A DNA stretch of 41,176 nt from PALSA-1006 sp964571195 (GCA_964571195.1 CAZNAD010000020.1:1-41176), one strand, 5' to 3'. Shown: positions 9,507 to 17,879, counted from the stretch's first letter. The notes: generated by a model not told the origin, from the letters alone. Translations and numbers: made by a program.

Positions 9507-9926
9507 GTGACACACCGTCTCAACGCCATTTTAACCTCCAGCCGTGAACTGCGTCAGCTCACAGGCAAAGCACAACAGCTCACGGCATTACAGCGGCAAT
9601 TGACCCAACTCGTCCCACCAGCGTTGTCGCGTGCTTGCCGGGTAGCACAGAGCGACGGAACAACCTTGACATTAATCGCCGATAACGGCGCAATCGCCGC
9701 CAAATTGCGCCAAATGAGTACTGATATAATCACCGGACTGCAAATGAGGGGCTGCGAGGTTACTGTAATTCAGGTACAGGTGCAAGTCAGCACCCCGCCC
9801 TATATCCCCCCCCCCCAAGCGCGCGAGATCGGCACGAAAGGCAAGGCGCAACTGAACCAGTTGGCAGAAACGCTGGCCGACTCCCCACTGAAACAGGCAC
9901 TTACTCGTCTGGCGCGCCGCAGTTAG
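9507..9926 (+). CDS. dciA: DUF721 / DciA-family protein
   Basis: This 139-residue protein has the DUF721 pattern: a helical N-terminus, then LSRACRVAQSDGTTLTLIAD and AKLRQM (about 40-72), then strands ending VTVIQVQVQV. DciA proteins help load the replicative helicase DnaB in bacteria lacking DnaC; that role is known for the family and inferred here. The start is a GTG at 9507 with no clear ribosome binding site. It is the only left-to-right gene between argJ and mraZ, and its 3' end overlaps the convergent 66-aa gene by four bases. An 11-C run (9806-9816) encodes the Pro-Pro-Pro linker between the domain and a conserved-looking tail. Confidence 0.8.
   Translation: MTHRLNAILTSSRELRQLTGKAQQLTALQRQLTQLVPPALSRACRVAQSDGTTLTLIADNGAIAAKLRQMSTDIITGLQMRGCEVTVIQVQVQVSTPPYIPPPQAREIGTKGKAQLNQLAETLADSPLKQALTRLARRS
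9806..9816 (+). repeat. 11-base C homopolymer inside dciA
   Basis: Eleven consecutive C residues cover the last base of an Ile codon, three Pro codons and the first base of a Gln codon. Tracts of this length slip during replication. A change of one base would shift the frame and replace the last 37 or so residues of DciA. A sequencing or assembly length error is equally possible. Confidence 0.9.
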
Positions 9927-10123
9927 GGCAATATCCGCCAACCGATCAGCACATAACGCTCCAGCAGGAACAACACGGCAAACACCAGTAACATCACCAC
10001 GACAAAACGCGCGACCTGCCAGGTGAAGCGCAGATAACGCACATCGCGGGTGAATATGTATAACCCGCCAGACAGCACCATGAGCAATGCCGACAGAAGC
10101 AGTAACAGTCGCAGTGCCAGCAT
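9923..10123 (-). CDS. Small two-helix membrane protein downstream of lpxC
   Basis: This 66-residue protein is almost entirely hydrophobic. One membrane helix lies at about 2-24, then a short charged turn TRDVRYLRF, then a second helix at about 36-56. I do not recognise a named family. The ATG at 10123 lies 12 bases after the lpxC stop codon on the same strand, so it is probably co-transcribed as the last gene of the dcw unit. Its end overlaps the end of dciA by four bases. The hydrophobic pattern and tight spacing support a real gene. Its function is unknown. Confidence 0.7.
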   Translation of the reverse strand: MLALRLLLLLSALLMVLSGGLYIFTRDVRYLRFTWQVARFVVVMLLVFAVLFLLERYVLIGWRILP

Positions 10124-10135
10124 GAGCGCCCCGAC

Positions 10136-11047
10136 TTAAACCGTTTGCAGCTGTAAACGCAGAAAGTCCGGTGCCTCTTCCGTCTTGTCGAAAGTGACGA
10201 ACTCCCAGGCAGACTCGTCCGCCAGCATCGCGCGCAACAGGGCATTGTTCAGCGCATGACCGGACTTGAAGCCGGAGAATGCACCGATCAGCGGATGCCC
10301 CAGCAGATACAGGTCACCAATGGCATCCAACACCTTGTGTTTGACGAACTCGTCCTCGAAGCGCAGGCCATCGGGGTTGATGACGCGGTATTCATCCATG
10401 ACGATGGCGTTGTCCAGATTGCCACCCAGCGCCAGCCCCTGTGAACGCATATATTCCACGTCCTGCATGAAACCGAAGGTACGCGCACGACTCACTTCCT
10501 TGACATAGGAATGTTCACCCAGATCAATCATCACATTCTGCTTGGTGTTGGCGAATACCGGATGGGAGAAATTGATGGTGAAACTCAGTTTATAACCGTT
10601 ATACGGATCAAAACGCACCCATTTGTCGCCTTCTTTGACCTCTACCGTCTTTTTAATGCGAATGAACTTCTTGGCTGCGACCTGTTCGACGATACCGGCC
10701 GACTGCAACAGGAACACGAATGTCCCCGCGCTGCCGTCCATGATGGGCAACTCGGAACTGCTCAACTCGACCACGACGTTATCTATCCCCAATCCGGCCA
10801 ATGCCGACATCAGGTGCTCGACCGTCGCCACCCGCGCACCACCAGCTTCCAGGCAGGTCGATAGACGTGTGTCATGAACTGCGTACGCATCGGCACGTAT
10901 ATCCGCCGGCGGGACTAGATCGACCCGGCGGAACACGATACCGCTGTTGGCGGGTGCCGGACGCAAAGTCAGATAGACCTTCTCGCCCGTATGCAGACCG
11001 ACGCCCGTCGCCTGCACCGTCGTTTTTAGCGTACGCTGTTTGACCAT
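10136..11047 (-). CDS. lpxC: UDP-3-O-acyl-N-acetylglucosamine deacetylase
   Basis: LpxC is the zinc deacetylase that commits UDP-GlcNAc derivatives to lipid A. The 303-residue protein has the metal ligands His78 (in TVEHLMSAL), His237 and Asp241 (in KHKVLDAIGD), and the catalytic His264 (KSGHALNN). These are each one position short of the E. coli numbering. Length is normal. The ORF extends to 11071, but the ATG at 11047 has GAAGAGAG upstream and gives the usual N-terminus MVKQRTLKTTVQATG. It follows ftsZ after a 91-base gap, the normal end of the dcw cluster, and is followed by a small membrane protein gene. Confidence 0.97.
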   Translation of the reverse strand: MVKQRTLKTTVQATGVGLHTGEKVYLTLRPAPANSGIVFRRVDLVPPADIRADAYAVHDTRLSTCLEAGGARVATVEHLMSALAGLGIDNVVVELSSSELPIMDGSAGTFVFLLQSAGIVEQVAAKKFIRIKKTVEVKEGDKWVRFDPYNGYKLSFTINFSHPVFANTKQNVMIDLGEHSYVKEVSRARTFGFMQDVEYMRSQGLALGGNLDNAIVMDEYRVINPDGLRFEDEFVKHKVLDAIGDLYLLGHPLIGAFSGFKSGHALNNALLRAMLADESAWEFVTFDKTEEAPDFLRLQLQTV

Positions 11048-11138
11048 GTTCTCTCTTCGATAGATCACCAAGACTCAGGGACGCAGTTTAACACAGCAGG
11101 AACCGCATTCCGCCCCGCCAGCCGCCTCCCCGCCACCA

Positions 11139-12296
11139 TCAATCCGCTTGTTTGCGCAGGAAAGACGGGATGTCCAGGGTTTCCACACCCGATTGTTTCA
11201 TCGCTTCGACCGTGGCTTCGCGATGGCGTCCGGTGCGCATCACGGCGGGCATATCCAGCTCGCGGTAATCGACCATAGGCACATCGTGAGTGCCGGTGCG
11301 CAATTGCATCTGCGGTACCAACACCGGCTTCGGCTTCTTGTTCGCCACCGAACCCAGTCCCGTCGCCACGATAGTCACGCGCAGTTCGTCGCCCATAGCC
11401 TCGTCGAACACCGAACCCACGATCACGGTCGCTTCCGACGCGGCAAACTGGAAGCAGTTCATCACTTCGTGCAGCTCTTCCAGAGTCAGGTTGCTGCTGG
11501 AAGTGATGTTCACCAGCACACCACGCGCGCCAGACAGATCCACATCATCCAGCAACGGGCTGGCGATAGCTTGTTCGGCAGCCTTCTTGGCGCGATTCTC
11601 ACCGGTCGCGGTCGCCGCCCCCATCATCGCCATGCCATTCTCGGACATCAGTGTGCACACGTCAGCAAAGTCCACGTTGACCATGCCCGGCACATTGATG
11701 ACTTCGGCGATACCTGCCACAGCACCTTGCAACACACCGTTCGCCGCCTTGAACGCGGCGGGCAAAGTAGTTTTGCCGCCCAATACTTCCATCAGCTTGG
11801 CATTCGGCACGATGATGAGAGAATCGACATAACTGGCCAGCTCCTCGATGCCGCTCTGCGCCAGCGTCATGCGCTTGCCCTCGAACACGAACGGCTTGGT
11901 CACCACCGCCACAGTGAGGATGCCCATTTCTTTGGCCACTTGCGCCACGACCGGAGCAGCACCGGTGCCCGTACCACCGCCCATACCGGCGGTGATAAAC
12001 ACCATGTTCGCACCCTGGATGATCTCGGCGATACGCTCGCGATCTTCTTCCGCTGCCGCTTGGCCAACCTCGGGCTTGGCACCCGCGCCCAAGCCTTTGG
12101 TCAAGGCCGAGCCGATCTGCAACTGCACCCGAGCCTGGCTGCGCTTGAGCGCTTGCGCATCGGTATTGATGGCGATGAACTCGACCCCCTGCACACCTTG
12201 TTCGATCATGTGATCGACCGCATTGCCGCCGCAGCCGCCCACACCGATCACCTTGATTACCGCCCCTTGTGGTTGTGCATCCATTAGTTCAAACAT
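11139..12296 (-). CDS. ftsZ: Cell division protein FtsZ
   Basis: FtsZ is the tubulin-like GTPase that forms the division ring. The 385-residue protein has the nucleotide-binding start IKVIGVGGCGGNAVD, the tubulin signature GGGTGTGAAPVVA, the synergy-loop region NVDFADVCTLM, and an unstructured linker. The C-terminal peptide LDIPSFLRKQ binds FtsA and other partners. All key parts are present. AAGGAGAA lies just before the ATG at 12296. The 79-base gap to ftsA is AT-rich and could hold a local ftsZ promoter, as in other species, although I could not identify one firmly. Confidence 0.99.
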   Translation of the reverse strand: MFELMDAQPQGAVIKVIGVGGCGGNAVDHMIEQGVQGVEFIAINTDAQALKRSQARVQLQIGSALTKGLGAGAKPEVGQAAAEEDRERIAEIIQGANMVFITAGMGGGTGTGAAPVVAQVAKEMGILTVAVVTKPFVFEGKRMTLAQSGIEELASYVDSLIIVPNAKLMEVLGGKTTLPAAFKAANGVLQGAVAGIAEVINVPGMVNVDFADVCTLMSENGMAMMGAATATGENRAKKAAEQAIASPLLDDVDLSGARGVLVNITSSSNLTLEELHEVMNCFQFAASEATVIVGSVFDEAMGDELRVTIVATGLGSVANKKPKPVLVPQMQLRTGTHDVPMVDYRELDMPAVMRTGRHREATVEAMKQSGVETLDIPSFLRKQAD

Positions 12297-12375
12297 CGTT
12301 TTCTCCTTATCAAATTACAAACCAACACTCAAATACCCGAAAGAAACCACCAACCGAACTTCACCCTGAACCGAA

Positions 12376-13611
12376 TCAAAAATTTCCCTGGAACCACGTC
12401 TTCATCTTTGCCAACACGTCGCTAAACGAACCGGATTGCATGCGCAGATCCTCGTGTTTCTGCTGTTGCTCGAGGCCGTATAACAACAAACCGACGCCGG
12501 TAGCGAAGCGCGGTGTCTTGACTACATCGGCCAAGCCGCCGACATAACGCGGCAGCCCCAACCTGACGGGCATGTGGAACATCTCCTCGCCCAGCTCGAC
12601 CATACCCTGCATGGCGCTGCTACCGCCGGTGAGCACGATGCCGGAGGACAACAGGTCCTCGTAACCGCTGCGGCGCAATTCGGCCTGCACCAATTCATAC
12701 AGCTCTTCCACGCGCGGCTCGATCACATCCGCCAATGTCTGGCGCGACAAGGTGCGTGCACCGCGCTCGCCCACGCCGGGCACCTCGATCGGCGCATCGT
12801 CGGCCAACTGACGCAACGCGCAGCCGTACTTGATCTTGATGTCTTCGGCATCCTTGGTCGGCGTGCGCAAAGCCATCGCGATATCATTGGTGATCTGATC
12901 ACCCGCGATGGGGATCACTGCGGTGTGGCGGATCGCCCCACCGGTGAAGATGGCGACATCGGTGGTTCCGCCGCCAATATCCACCAGACACACACCGAGG
13001 TCTTTTTCATCGTCGGCCAGTACTGCGCGACCGGAAGCCAGCGGTTGCAAAATCATCTGGTTCATCTCCAGACCGCAGCGATGCACACACTTGAGGATGT
13101 TCTGAACTGCGGCCACTGCACCGGTGACGATGTGCACCTCGACCTCGAGACGCATACCGCTCATACCCAGCGGCTTCTTGATCCCTTCTTGCCCGTCGAT
13201 GCTGAACTCCTGCTCGAGGATATGCAGTATCTGCTGGTCTCCCGGCAGACTGATCGAGCTGGCGGTCTCCACCACCCGGTCGATGTCGGCCTGGATCACT
13301 TCCTTGTCCTTGATCTTGACCATGCCGTTGGCATTCGAGCTGCGGATATGTCCGCCCGCGATGCCGGTATAGACCTCGCGTATCTTGCAGTCCGCCATCA
13401 ACTCGGCATCACCCAGAGAGCGCTGTATCGCCGCCACCGTGGCATCGATGTTCACCACCATGCCCTTCTTCATGCCGGAGGACTCGTGCATGCCGACCCC
13501 GATCACCTCAAGCGTCCCTTCCGGCTTGACTTCGGCGACGATGGTGACGATTTTCGATGTTCCGATATCCAGACCAACGATCAAGTTTTTGACTTCCCTG
13601 TTTTTGCTCAT
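12376..13611 (-). CDS. ftsA: Cell division protein FtsA
   Basis: FtsA is the actin-like ATPase that ties FtsZ filaments to the membrane and recruits later division proteins. The 411-residue protein starts with the phosphate-1 motif VGLDIGTSKIVTIVAE. It contains the 1C subdomain (about 85-165), the phosphate-2 motif VCLVDIGGGTTDVA and the adenosine loop IVLTGGSSAMQG. It ends in the amphipathic membrane-targeting helix VLAKMKTWFQGNF. Length is normal. It sits between ftsQ (12-base gap) and ftsZ in the standard order. Confidence 0.98.
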   Translation of the reverse strand: MSKNREVKNLIVGLDIGTSKIVTIVAEVKPEGTLEVIGVGMHESSGMKKGMVVNIDATVAAIQRSLGDAELMADCKIREVYTGIAGGHIRSSNANGMVKIKDKEVIQADIDRVVETASSISLPGDQQILHILEQEFSIDGQEGIKKPLGMSGMRLEVEVHIVTGAVAAVQNILKCVHRCGLEMNQMILQPLASGRAVLADDEKDLGVCLVDIGGGTTDVAIFTGGAIRHTAVIPIAGDQITNDIAMALRTPTKDAEDIKIKYGCALRQLADDAPIEVPGVGERGARTLSRQTLADVIEPRVEELYELVQAELRRSGYEDLLSSGIVLTGGSSAMQGMVELGEEMFHMPVRLGLPRYVGGLADVVKTPRFATGVGLLLYGLEQQQKHEDLRMQSGSFSDVLAKMKTWFQGNF

Positions 13612-13623
13612 CGTATTTGCCCT

Positions 13624-14376
13624 CTAAACCTTGTTTCCAGAAGCCTGCTTTTTCTGCACCGCCAACCCGTTCGGCAGGCGCGCGGCAAAACCGTTGCGAT
13701 AACGCAAATCGACATGTGTCACGTCGCCGGCAAGAGTCGCCAGACTGTACGGATACACCTCGACAAAACGCGCCATGCGCTGCTGCATCTGTTCGCGCCC
13801 CAACTCCAGCACCATGCCGTTGCCCAGACGGGCCTGCCATGCAAAACGCGGTGACAGGCTCATTTGTGTGACCTGCTGCTGTAGCGGTTGCAGCGTCTGG
13901 CTCAGTTCGACATACAACTTCGCCATCTGCGCGGAGGTGTCCGGCTGACCAATAAAGGCTGGTAACACCTGAACGTCAGTGTCGTTTTCGCGCGGCACGG
14001 TAAACACCTCGCCATGTGTGTTCACCAGTGCAACACCGTTCCAGCGCGCCAACGCAACATGCTCCTCCAGCTCCACTTCCAAGCTCCACGGGAATTTCCT
14101 GCGCACACTCACTTTGCGCACCCACGGCAACTGCTCGAACGCCAGACGCGCGCGCTTCATGTCCACTGAGAAGAAATTACCGCGCACCTGTTCACGCACC
14201 ACCCGCTCCAGCAATTCCACTGGCACCTGCTGCGGCGCGGCACTCAACTGCACCGTATTGAGCGGAAACACCGGCAAACGCAGCACATATCGCACCGCTC
14301 CGTACAGCATCAGCACTAGGCTGAGACCGAACAGCAGATTGGCGAGTGTGCGCAACAGTGGCGCGTTATCCCACAC
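13624..14376 (-). CDS. ftsQ: Cell division protein FtsQ
   Basis: FtsQ is a single-pass divisome scaffold that binds FtsB and FtsL in the periplasm. A transmembrane helix (about 8-31) is followed by a POTRA domain (VFPLNTVQLSAAPQQV onward) and a beta domain with LRYRNGFAARLPNG near the end. The ORF runs to a TTG at 14403, but residues before the GTG at 14376 would be coded by a CCCTCTCCC-type repeat. The GTG start (MWDNAPLLRTL, 250 residues) has GGGGAGAGGG just upstream. That start is preferred, and its ribosome binding site then comes from the repeat. Confidence 0.92.
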   Translation of the reverse strand: MWDNAPLLRTLANLLFGLSLVLMLYGAVRYVLRLPVFPLNTVQLSAAPQQVPVELLERVVREQVRGNFFSVDMKRARLAFEQLPWVRKVSVRRKFPWSLEVELEEHVALARWNGVALVNTHGEVFTVPRENDTDVQVLPAFIGQPDTSAQMAKLYVELSQTLQPLQQQVTQMSLSPRFAWQARLGNGMVLELGREQMQQRMARFVEVYPYSLATLAGDVTHVDLRYRNGFAARLPNGLAVQKKQASGNKV

Positions 14377-14377
14377 T

Positions 14378-14416
14378 ACCCTCTCCCCAACCCTCTCCCG
14401 CAAGCGGGCGAGGGAG
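14378..14416. repeat. CCCTCTCCC-type palindromic repeat between ddl and ftsQ
   Basis: CTCTCCCGC and GCGGGCGAG form a hairpin with a short AA loop (about 14393-14412), preceded by CCCTCTCCCC. The copy fills the 54-base gap between ddl and ftsQ. On the sense strand (minus) it supplies the GGGGAGAGGG in front of the ftsQ GTG. It is related to the copies at 3421-3459, 33809-33847 and 39387-39403. Confidence 0.75.
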
Positions 14417-14430
14417 CAATCGTAATAAAC

Positions 14431-15351
14431 CTACTTTCCAATTCCGGCCCCCTCCAGTATCTGCACCACCAACTGCTCGAAACTGATGCCCGCATGACGT
14501 GCCGCCATCGGCACCAGACTATGGTCAGTCATGCCCGGCGCGGTGTTGATCTCCAACAGATAGGGCTTGCCGTCTTCGCTGCGCAGAAAATCCACACGTC
14601 CCCAGCCCGCACAACCGATCAACTGGAACGCCTGCAACGCCAATTGCTGCATTTCCGCCTCCTGCTCGGCACTCAGCCCGCAGGGACACAGATAGCGCGT
14701 GTCGTCGCGCAGGTACTTCGCCTCGTAGTCATAGAACTCGTTGGCCGGTTCGATCTTGATCACCGGCAGCGCGCGCCCATTGAGGATGGTCGCGGTGTAC
14801 TCGCCGCCGCTCATGAAACTTTCAGCAATCACCACCTTGTCGTGTTTCGCGGCTGCAGCATAAGCGCTTGGCAACTCCTCCACGGTTTTCACCTTGGTCA
14901 CTCCGACGCTGGAGCCTTCGCTCGATGGTTTGACAAACAACGGCAGGTCAAGATGGTCTGCCATCGCGTTCCAGTCGGTCGGCCCGGTCAGCGCCTCGTA
15001 CTCAGGAATGGGCAACCCGGCGGCCTGCCAGATCAGCTTGGTACGCCATTTATCCATCGCGATGGCCGAGGCCATCACGCCGCTTCCGGTATAAGGAATA
15101 TCCATCAACTCCAGCGCACCCTGCACCGTACCGTCCTCGCCGCCGCGTCCATGCAAAATGACGAACACGCGCTCGAACTTTTCTTTCTTCAGATCGGACA
15201 AATCGCGCTCTGCCGGATCGAAGGCATGTGCATCCACTCCGCTGCGCTGCAATGCGGCCAACACCGCCGCACCGCTCTTCAACGACACCTCGCGCTCTGC
15301 CGAACGCCCGCCGAACAACACCGCCACTTTGCCAAACTTGCTCAAATCCAT
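14431..15351 (-). CDS. ddl: D-alanine--D-alanine ligase
   Basis: Ddl joins two D-alanines, using ATP, for the end of the peptidoglycan stem peptide. The 306-residue ATP-grasp enzyme has the N-terminal VAVLFGGRSAEREVSLKSG (Glu and Ser for the first D-Ala) and VFVILHGRGGEDGTVQG. The ATP lid SSEGSSVGVTKV and the C-terminal metal site LLEINTAPGMTDHS (Glu and Asn) follow. This is a DdlB-type length. The ATG at 15351 overlaps the end of murB by ten bases, so translation is probably coupled. It precedes ftsQ in the standard dcw order. Confidence 0.97.
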   Translation of the reverse strand: MDLSKFGKVAVLFGGRSAEREVSLKSGAAVLAALQRSGVDAHAFDPAERDLSDLKKEKFERVFVILHGRGGEDGTVQGALELMDIPYTGSGVMASAIAMDKWRTKLIWQAAGLPIPEYEALTGPTDWNAMADHLDLPLFVKPSSEGSSVGVTKVKTVEELPSAYAAAAKHDKVVIAESFMSGGEYTATILNGRALPVIKIEPANEFYDYEAKYLRDDTRYLCPCGLSAEQEAEMQQLALQAFQLIGCAGWGRVDFLRSEDGKPYLLEINTAPGMTDHSLVPMAARHAGISFEQLVVQILEGAGIGK

Positions 15352-16316
15352 TCTCCTACGATACGAACCTCTGGTTGCAGATCGACACCCGCCTGTTGCA
15401 TCACCGTTGCCCGCACTTCGTTAATCAAATCTTCAATATCTTTTGCCGTCGCATCGCCTGTATTCACGATGAAGTTGGCATGTTTTTCCGACACCTGCGC
15501 ACCGCCGATACACTTTCCTTTCAATCCGCAACCCTCGATCAATTTTGCCGCATGACCACCCGGCGGATTGCGAAACACCGAGCCCGCATTCGGCTGCTGC
15601 AAAGGCTGACTCGCGCTACGCTTCTCCATCAGCGCTTTGATATCTTGGCGCGCCTGCTCCACATCACCTGCGTCAAACTTCAGCCATGCCCCGACGAAGA
15701 ATTCTTCTTGGGGAAGGGTAAAACCTTCGGGCACTGCCGCTTCACCACCCTTCTCCCTTCTCCCTTCTCCCTTCTCCATCAAAGCCACATGCCGATATCC
15801 GATCTCATACTCTTCCGGCGTACGCTCCAGCAATTCACCGCTACGCGTGAGCACCTGCACGCGCACCACCTTCTGCCAAGTTTCGCTGCCATAACATCCG
15901 GCATTCATCGCCAACATGCCGCCCAGCGTACCGGGGATGCCGACGAAGAACTCCGCACCGCACAAGTCGTTCGCGGCAGCGAAACGCGCCAGCTTCGCGC
16001 CAGCCACACCCGCTTGCACGTAAACCGCGTCTCCCTCCATACGCAATTCGCTCAACGCCCCCTGCATCAACACCACCGTGCCGCGAAAACCGCCGTCGCG
16101 CACCAGCAGGTTGCTGCCCAATCCCAAGGCCAGCAGTGGTTCATCTGACGGCAGTTGCCGCAAGAACGCTTGCAGGTCAGCCAGATCGGCAGGGCGGTAC
16201 ATGCGACGTGCCATGCCGCCCGCGCGCCAACTGGTATGACGGCGCATGTCGACCTCGAAGCTGAGTTCGCCTCGCAGCCCTTCCGTTTTGAACTGTGCCG
16301 GTTCATTCATATTCAT
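15342..16316 (-). CDS. murB: UDP-N-acetylenolpyruvoylglucosamine reductase
   Basis: MurB reduces the enolpyruvyl group with NADPH and FAD to give UDP-MurNAc. The 324-residue protein has the FAD-binding core (LALGLGSNLLVRDGGFRG, GIPGTLGGMLAMNAGCYG). It also has the catalytic Arg in GYRHVA, the Ser proton donor in NAGSVFRNP and the final Glu in PEVRIVGEW. An extra loop of about 20 charged residues (ALMEKGEGRREKGGEAAVPE, near 177) sits just after the catalytic Arg region. It is coded by a 7-base tandem repeat at 15751-15777. I know no such insert in common MurB proteins. Its start overlaps the murC stop codon (ATGA). Confidence 0.96.
   Translation of the reverse strand: MNMNEPAQFKTEGLRGELSFEVDMRRHTSWRAGGMARRMYRPADLADLQAFLRQLPSDEPLLALGLGSNLLVRDGGFRGTVVLMQGALSELRMEGDAVYVQAGVAGAKLARFAAANDLCGAEFFVGIPGTLGGMLAMNAGCYGSETWQKVVRVQVLTRSGELLERTPEEYEIGYRHVALMEKGEGRREKGGEAAVPEGFTLPQEEFFVGAWLKFDAGDVEQARQDIKALMEKRSASQPLQQPNAGSVFRNPPGGHAAKLIEGCGLKGKCIGGAQVSEKHANFIVNTGDATAKDIEDLINEVRATVMQQAGVDLQPEVRIVGEWI
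15751..15777. repeat. 7-bp tandem repeat inside murB
   Basis: TTCTCCC occurs three times in a row (15751-15771) followed by a partial fourth unit (TTCTCC). On the coding strand it gives GGAGAAGGGAGAAGGG..., read as Glu-Lys-Gly-Glu-Gly-Arg-Arg-Glu-Lys-Gly. Because the unit is seven bases, gain or loss of one copy would break the reading frame of an essential gene. Confidence 0.9.
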
Positions 16317-17713
16317 TTGCTGGTCAACTGTTTCACCAGATTCGGCACACCGCCGATGGAACCCGCCCCCATGGTCAGCACCACATCACCGTCGCGCGCC
16401 ATCTGCAAAATGGTCTGCGGCATGTCCGCGATGCTCTCCACGAACACGGCCTCGCTCTGCCCAGCTACGCGCAACGCATGCATCAGTCCGCGCCCGTCTG
16501 CCGCCACGATAGGTGCCTCGCCTGCCGCATAGACTTCGGCCAGCGCGAGGACATCGACACTCGCCATCACCTTTACGAAATCCTCGAACAGATCACGCGT
16601 ACGCGTGTAGCGATGCGGCTGGAATGCCAGCAACAGACGCTTGTCGGGGAAGGCACCGCGCACCGCCGCCAGCGTCGCTTTCATCTCCACCGGGTGATGA
16701 CCGTAATCGTCGATGAGCGTGAACGAACCGCCGTTCGGCAGCGGAACTTCGCCATAACGCTGCATGCGCCGCCCCACCCCCTGGAACTCGGCCAGCGCAG
16801 CCACGATGGCCTCTTCCGCCACACCCACTTCCAGCGCGACCGCGATGGCCGCCAGCGAGTTCAGCACGTTGTGTAACCCCGCCAGATTGAGCGTGATGTC
16901 CAGATCGATAGGCACGCTGTTGTGACGGCACAGCGCCGTGAAGCGCATCTTGCCGCCTTCGTGGCGCACGTTCACTGCACGAATCTGCGCCTCTTCACTG
17001 AAGCCATAAGTCGTGATCGGCTTGCTGATGCGCGGCAGAATGTCGCGCACGTTCTCGTCATCCACACACAACATAGCGCGACCGTAGAACGGCAGACGTT
17101 CAATGAAATCGACAAAGGCCTGTTTCAATTTGCCGAAGTCGTGGCCGTAAGTCTCCATGTGGTCGGCATCGATGTTGGTAATGATCGCCAGAATAGGCGT
17201 GAGGTACAGGAACGAGGCATCGGACTCGTCCGCCTCGGCGACGATGAACTCCCCCGTGCCCAGCCTTGCATTCGCACCGCTGCTGTTGAGACGTCCGCCA
17301 ATGACGAAGGTGGGATCGTAACCGCCCTTGGCCAGGATGCTGGTCACCAGCGAGGTGGTGGTGGTCTTGCCGTGCGTGCCCGCCACGGCGATGCCCTGAC
17401 GCAAGCGCATCAACTCGGCCAGCATCACCGCACGCGGCACGATGGGGATGCGCTGCTCGCGCGCCGCCACCACTTCCGGGTTGTCTGCCTTGACCGCAGT
17501 GGAGGTCACCACCGCATCGGCGTCTTTCAGGTTCTGGGTATCGTGACCGTAATGGATGGTCGCGCCCAGCGTCTGCAAGCGCTGCGTGACCGCGCTCTCA
17601 GACAGGTCAGAGCCGCTTACCTGGAAACCCAGGTTGAGCAACACCTCGGCGATACCGTTCATGCCGGAGCCGCCGATGCCGACGAAATGGATGTGTTTGA
17701 TCTTGTGTTTCAT
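16313..17713 (-). CDS. murC: UDP-N-acetylmuramate--L-alanine ligase
   Basis: MurC adds L-Ala, using ATP, to UDP-MurNAc as the first amino acid of the stem peptide. The 466-residue Mur ligase has an N-terminal Rossmann start HIHFVGIGGSGMNGIAEVL, the ATP loop GTHGKTTTTSLV, the middle-domain AEADESDASFL and the C-terminal DDYGHHPVE. The ATG at 17713 (MKHKIKHIHF) is chosen. The ORF could start at 17746, but that extension lies in an inverted repeat (17725-17868) and is not family-like. The stop overlaps the murB start. The gap to murG is the widest in the upper part of the operon, filled by the repeat. Confidence 0.97.
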   Translation of the reverse strand: MKHKIKHIHFVGIGGSGMNGIAEVLLNLGFQVSGSDLSESAVTQRLQTLGATIHYGHDTQNLKDADAVVTSTAVKADNPEVVAAREQRIPIVPRAVMLAELMRLRQGIAVAGTHGKTTTTSLVTSILAKGGYDPTFVIGGRLNSSGANARLGTGEFIVAEADESDASFLYLTPILAIITNIDADHMETYGHDFGKLKQAFVDFIERLPFYGRAMLCVDDENVRDILPRISKPITTYGFSEEAQIRAVNVRHEGGKMRFTALCRHNSVPIDLDITLNLAGLHNVLNSLAAIAVALEVGVAEEAIVAALAEFQGVGRRMQRYGEVPLPNGGSFTLIDDYGHHPVEMKATLAAVRGAFPDKRLLLAFQPHRYTRTRDLFEDFVKVMASVDVLALAEVYAAGEAPIVAADGRGLMHALRVAGQSEAVFVESIADMPQTILQMARDGDVVLTMGAGSIGGVPNLVKQLTSK

Positions 17714-17724
17714 TGAAAACCTCC

Positions 17725-17868
17725 CACCACAGAGACACCGAGACACAGAGAAAAACCACTCCCAATATTTGCCGGAGCACCCATGCGATATCTCGACAAC
17801 ACGCCAGACCGAACAACAAAAGCTTCTCTCGCTTTTGCCATCCTCTGTGTCTCTGTGTCTCTGTGGTG
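17725..17868. repeat. Long inverted repeat (ACAGAGACA type) between murG and murC
   Basis: The left arm at 17725-17750 (CACCACAGAGACACC...) and right arm at 17843-17868 (...GTCTCTGTGGTG) are 26 bases each with one mismatch, separated by 92 bases. The pair fills the murG-murC gap (17714-17879). A diverged relative lies in the hscB-iscA gap at 36654-36719. I recognise the ACAGAGACACAGAG style as a dispersed bacterial intergenic repeat. The inner part codes for nothing recognisable. Confidence 0.85.
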
Positions 17869-17879
17869 AATTGTTTTAA

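Noticed and set aside
11148..12287. 379-residue plus-strand ORF covering almost exactly ftsZ
   Set aside because: It is extremely His-rich and lies entirely antisense to ftsZ, so it is a codon-bias shadow.
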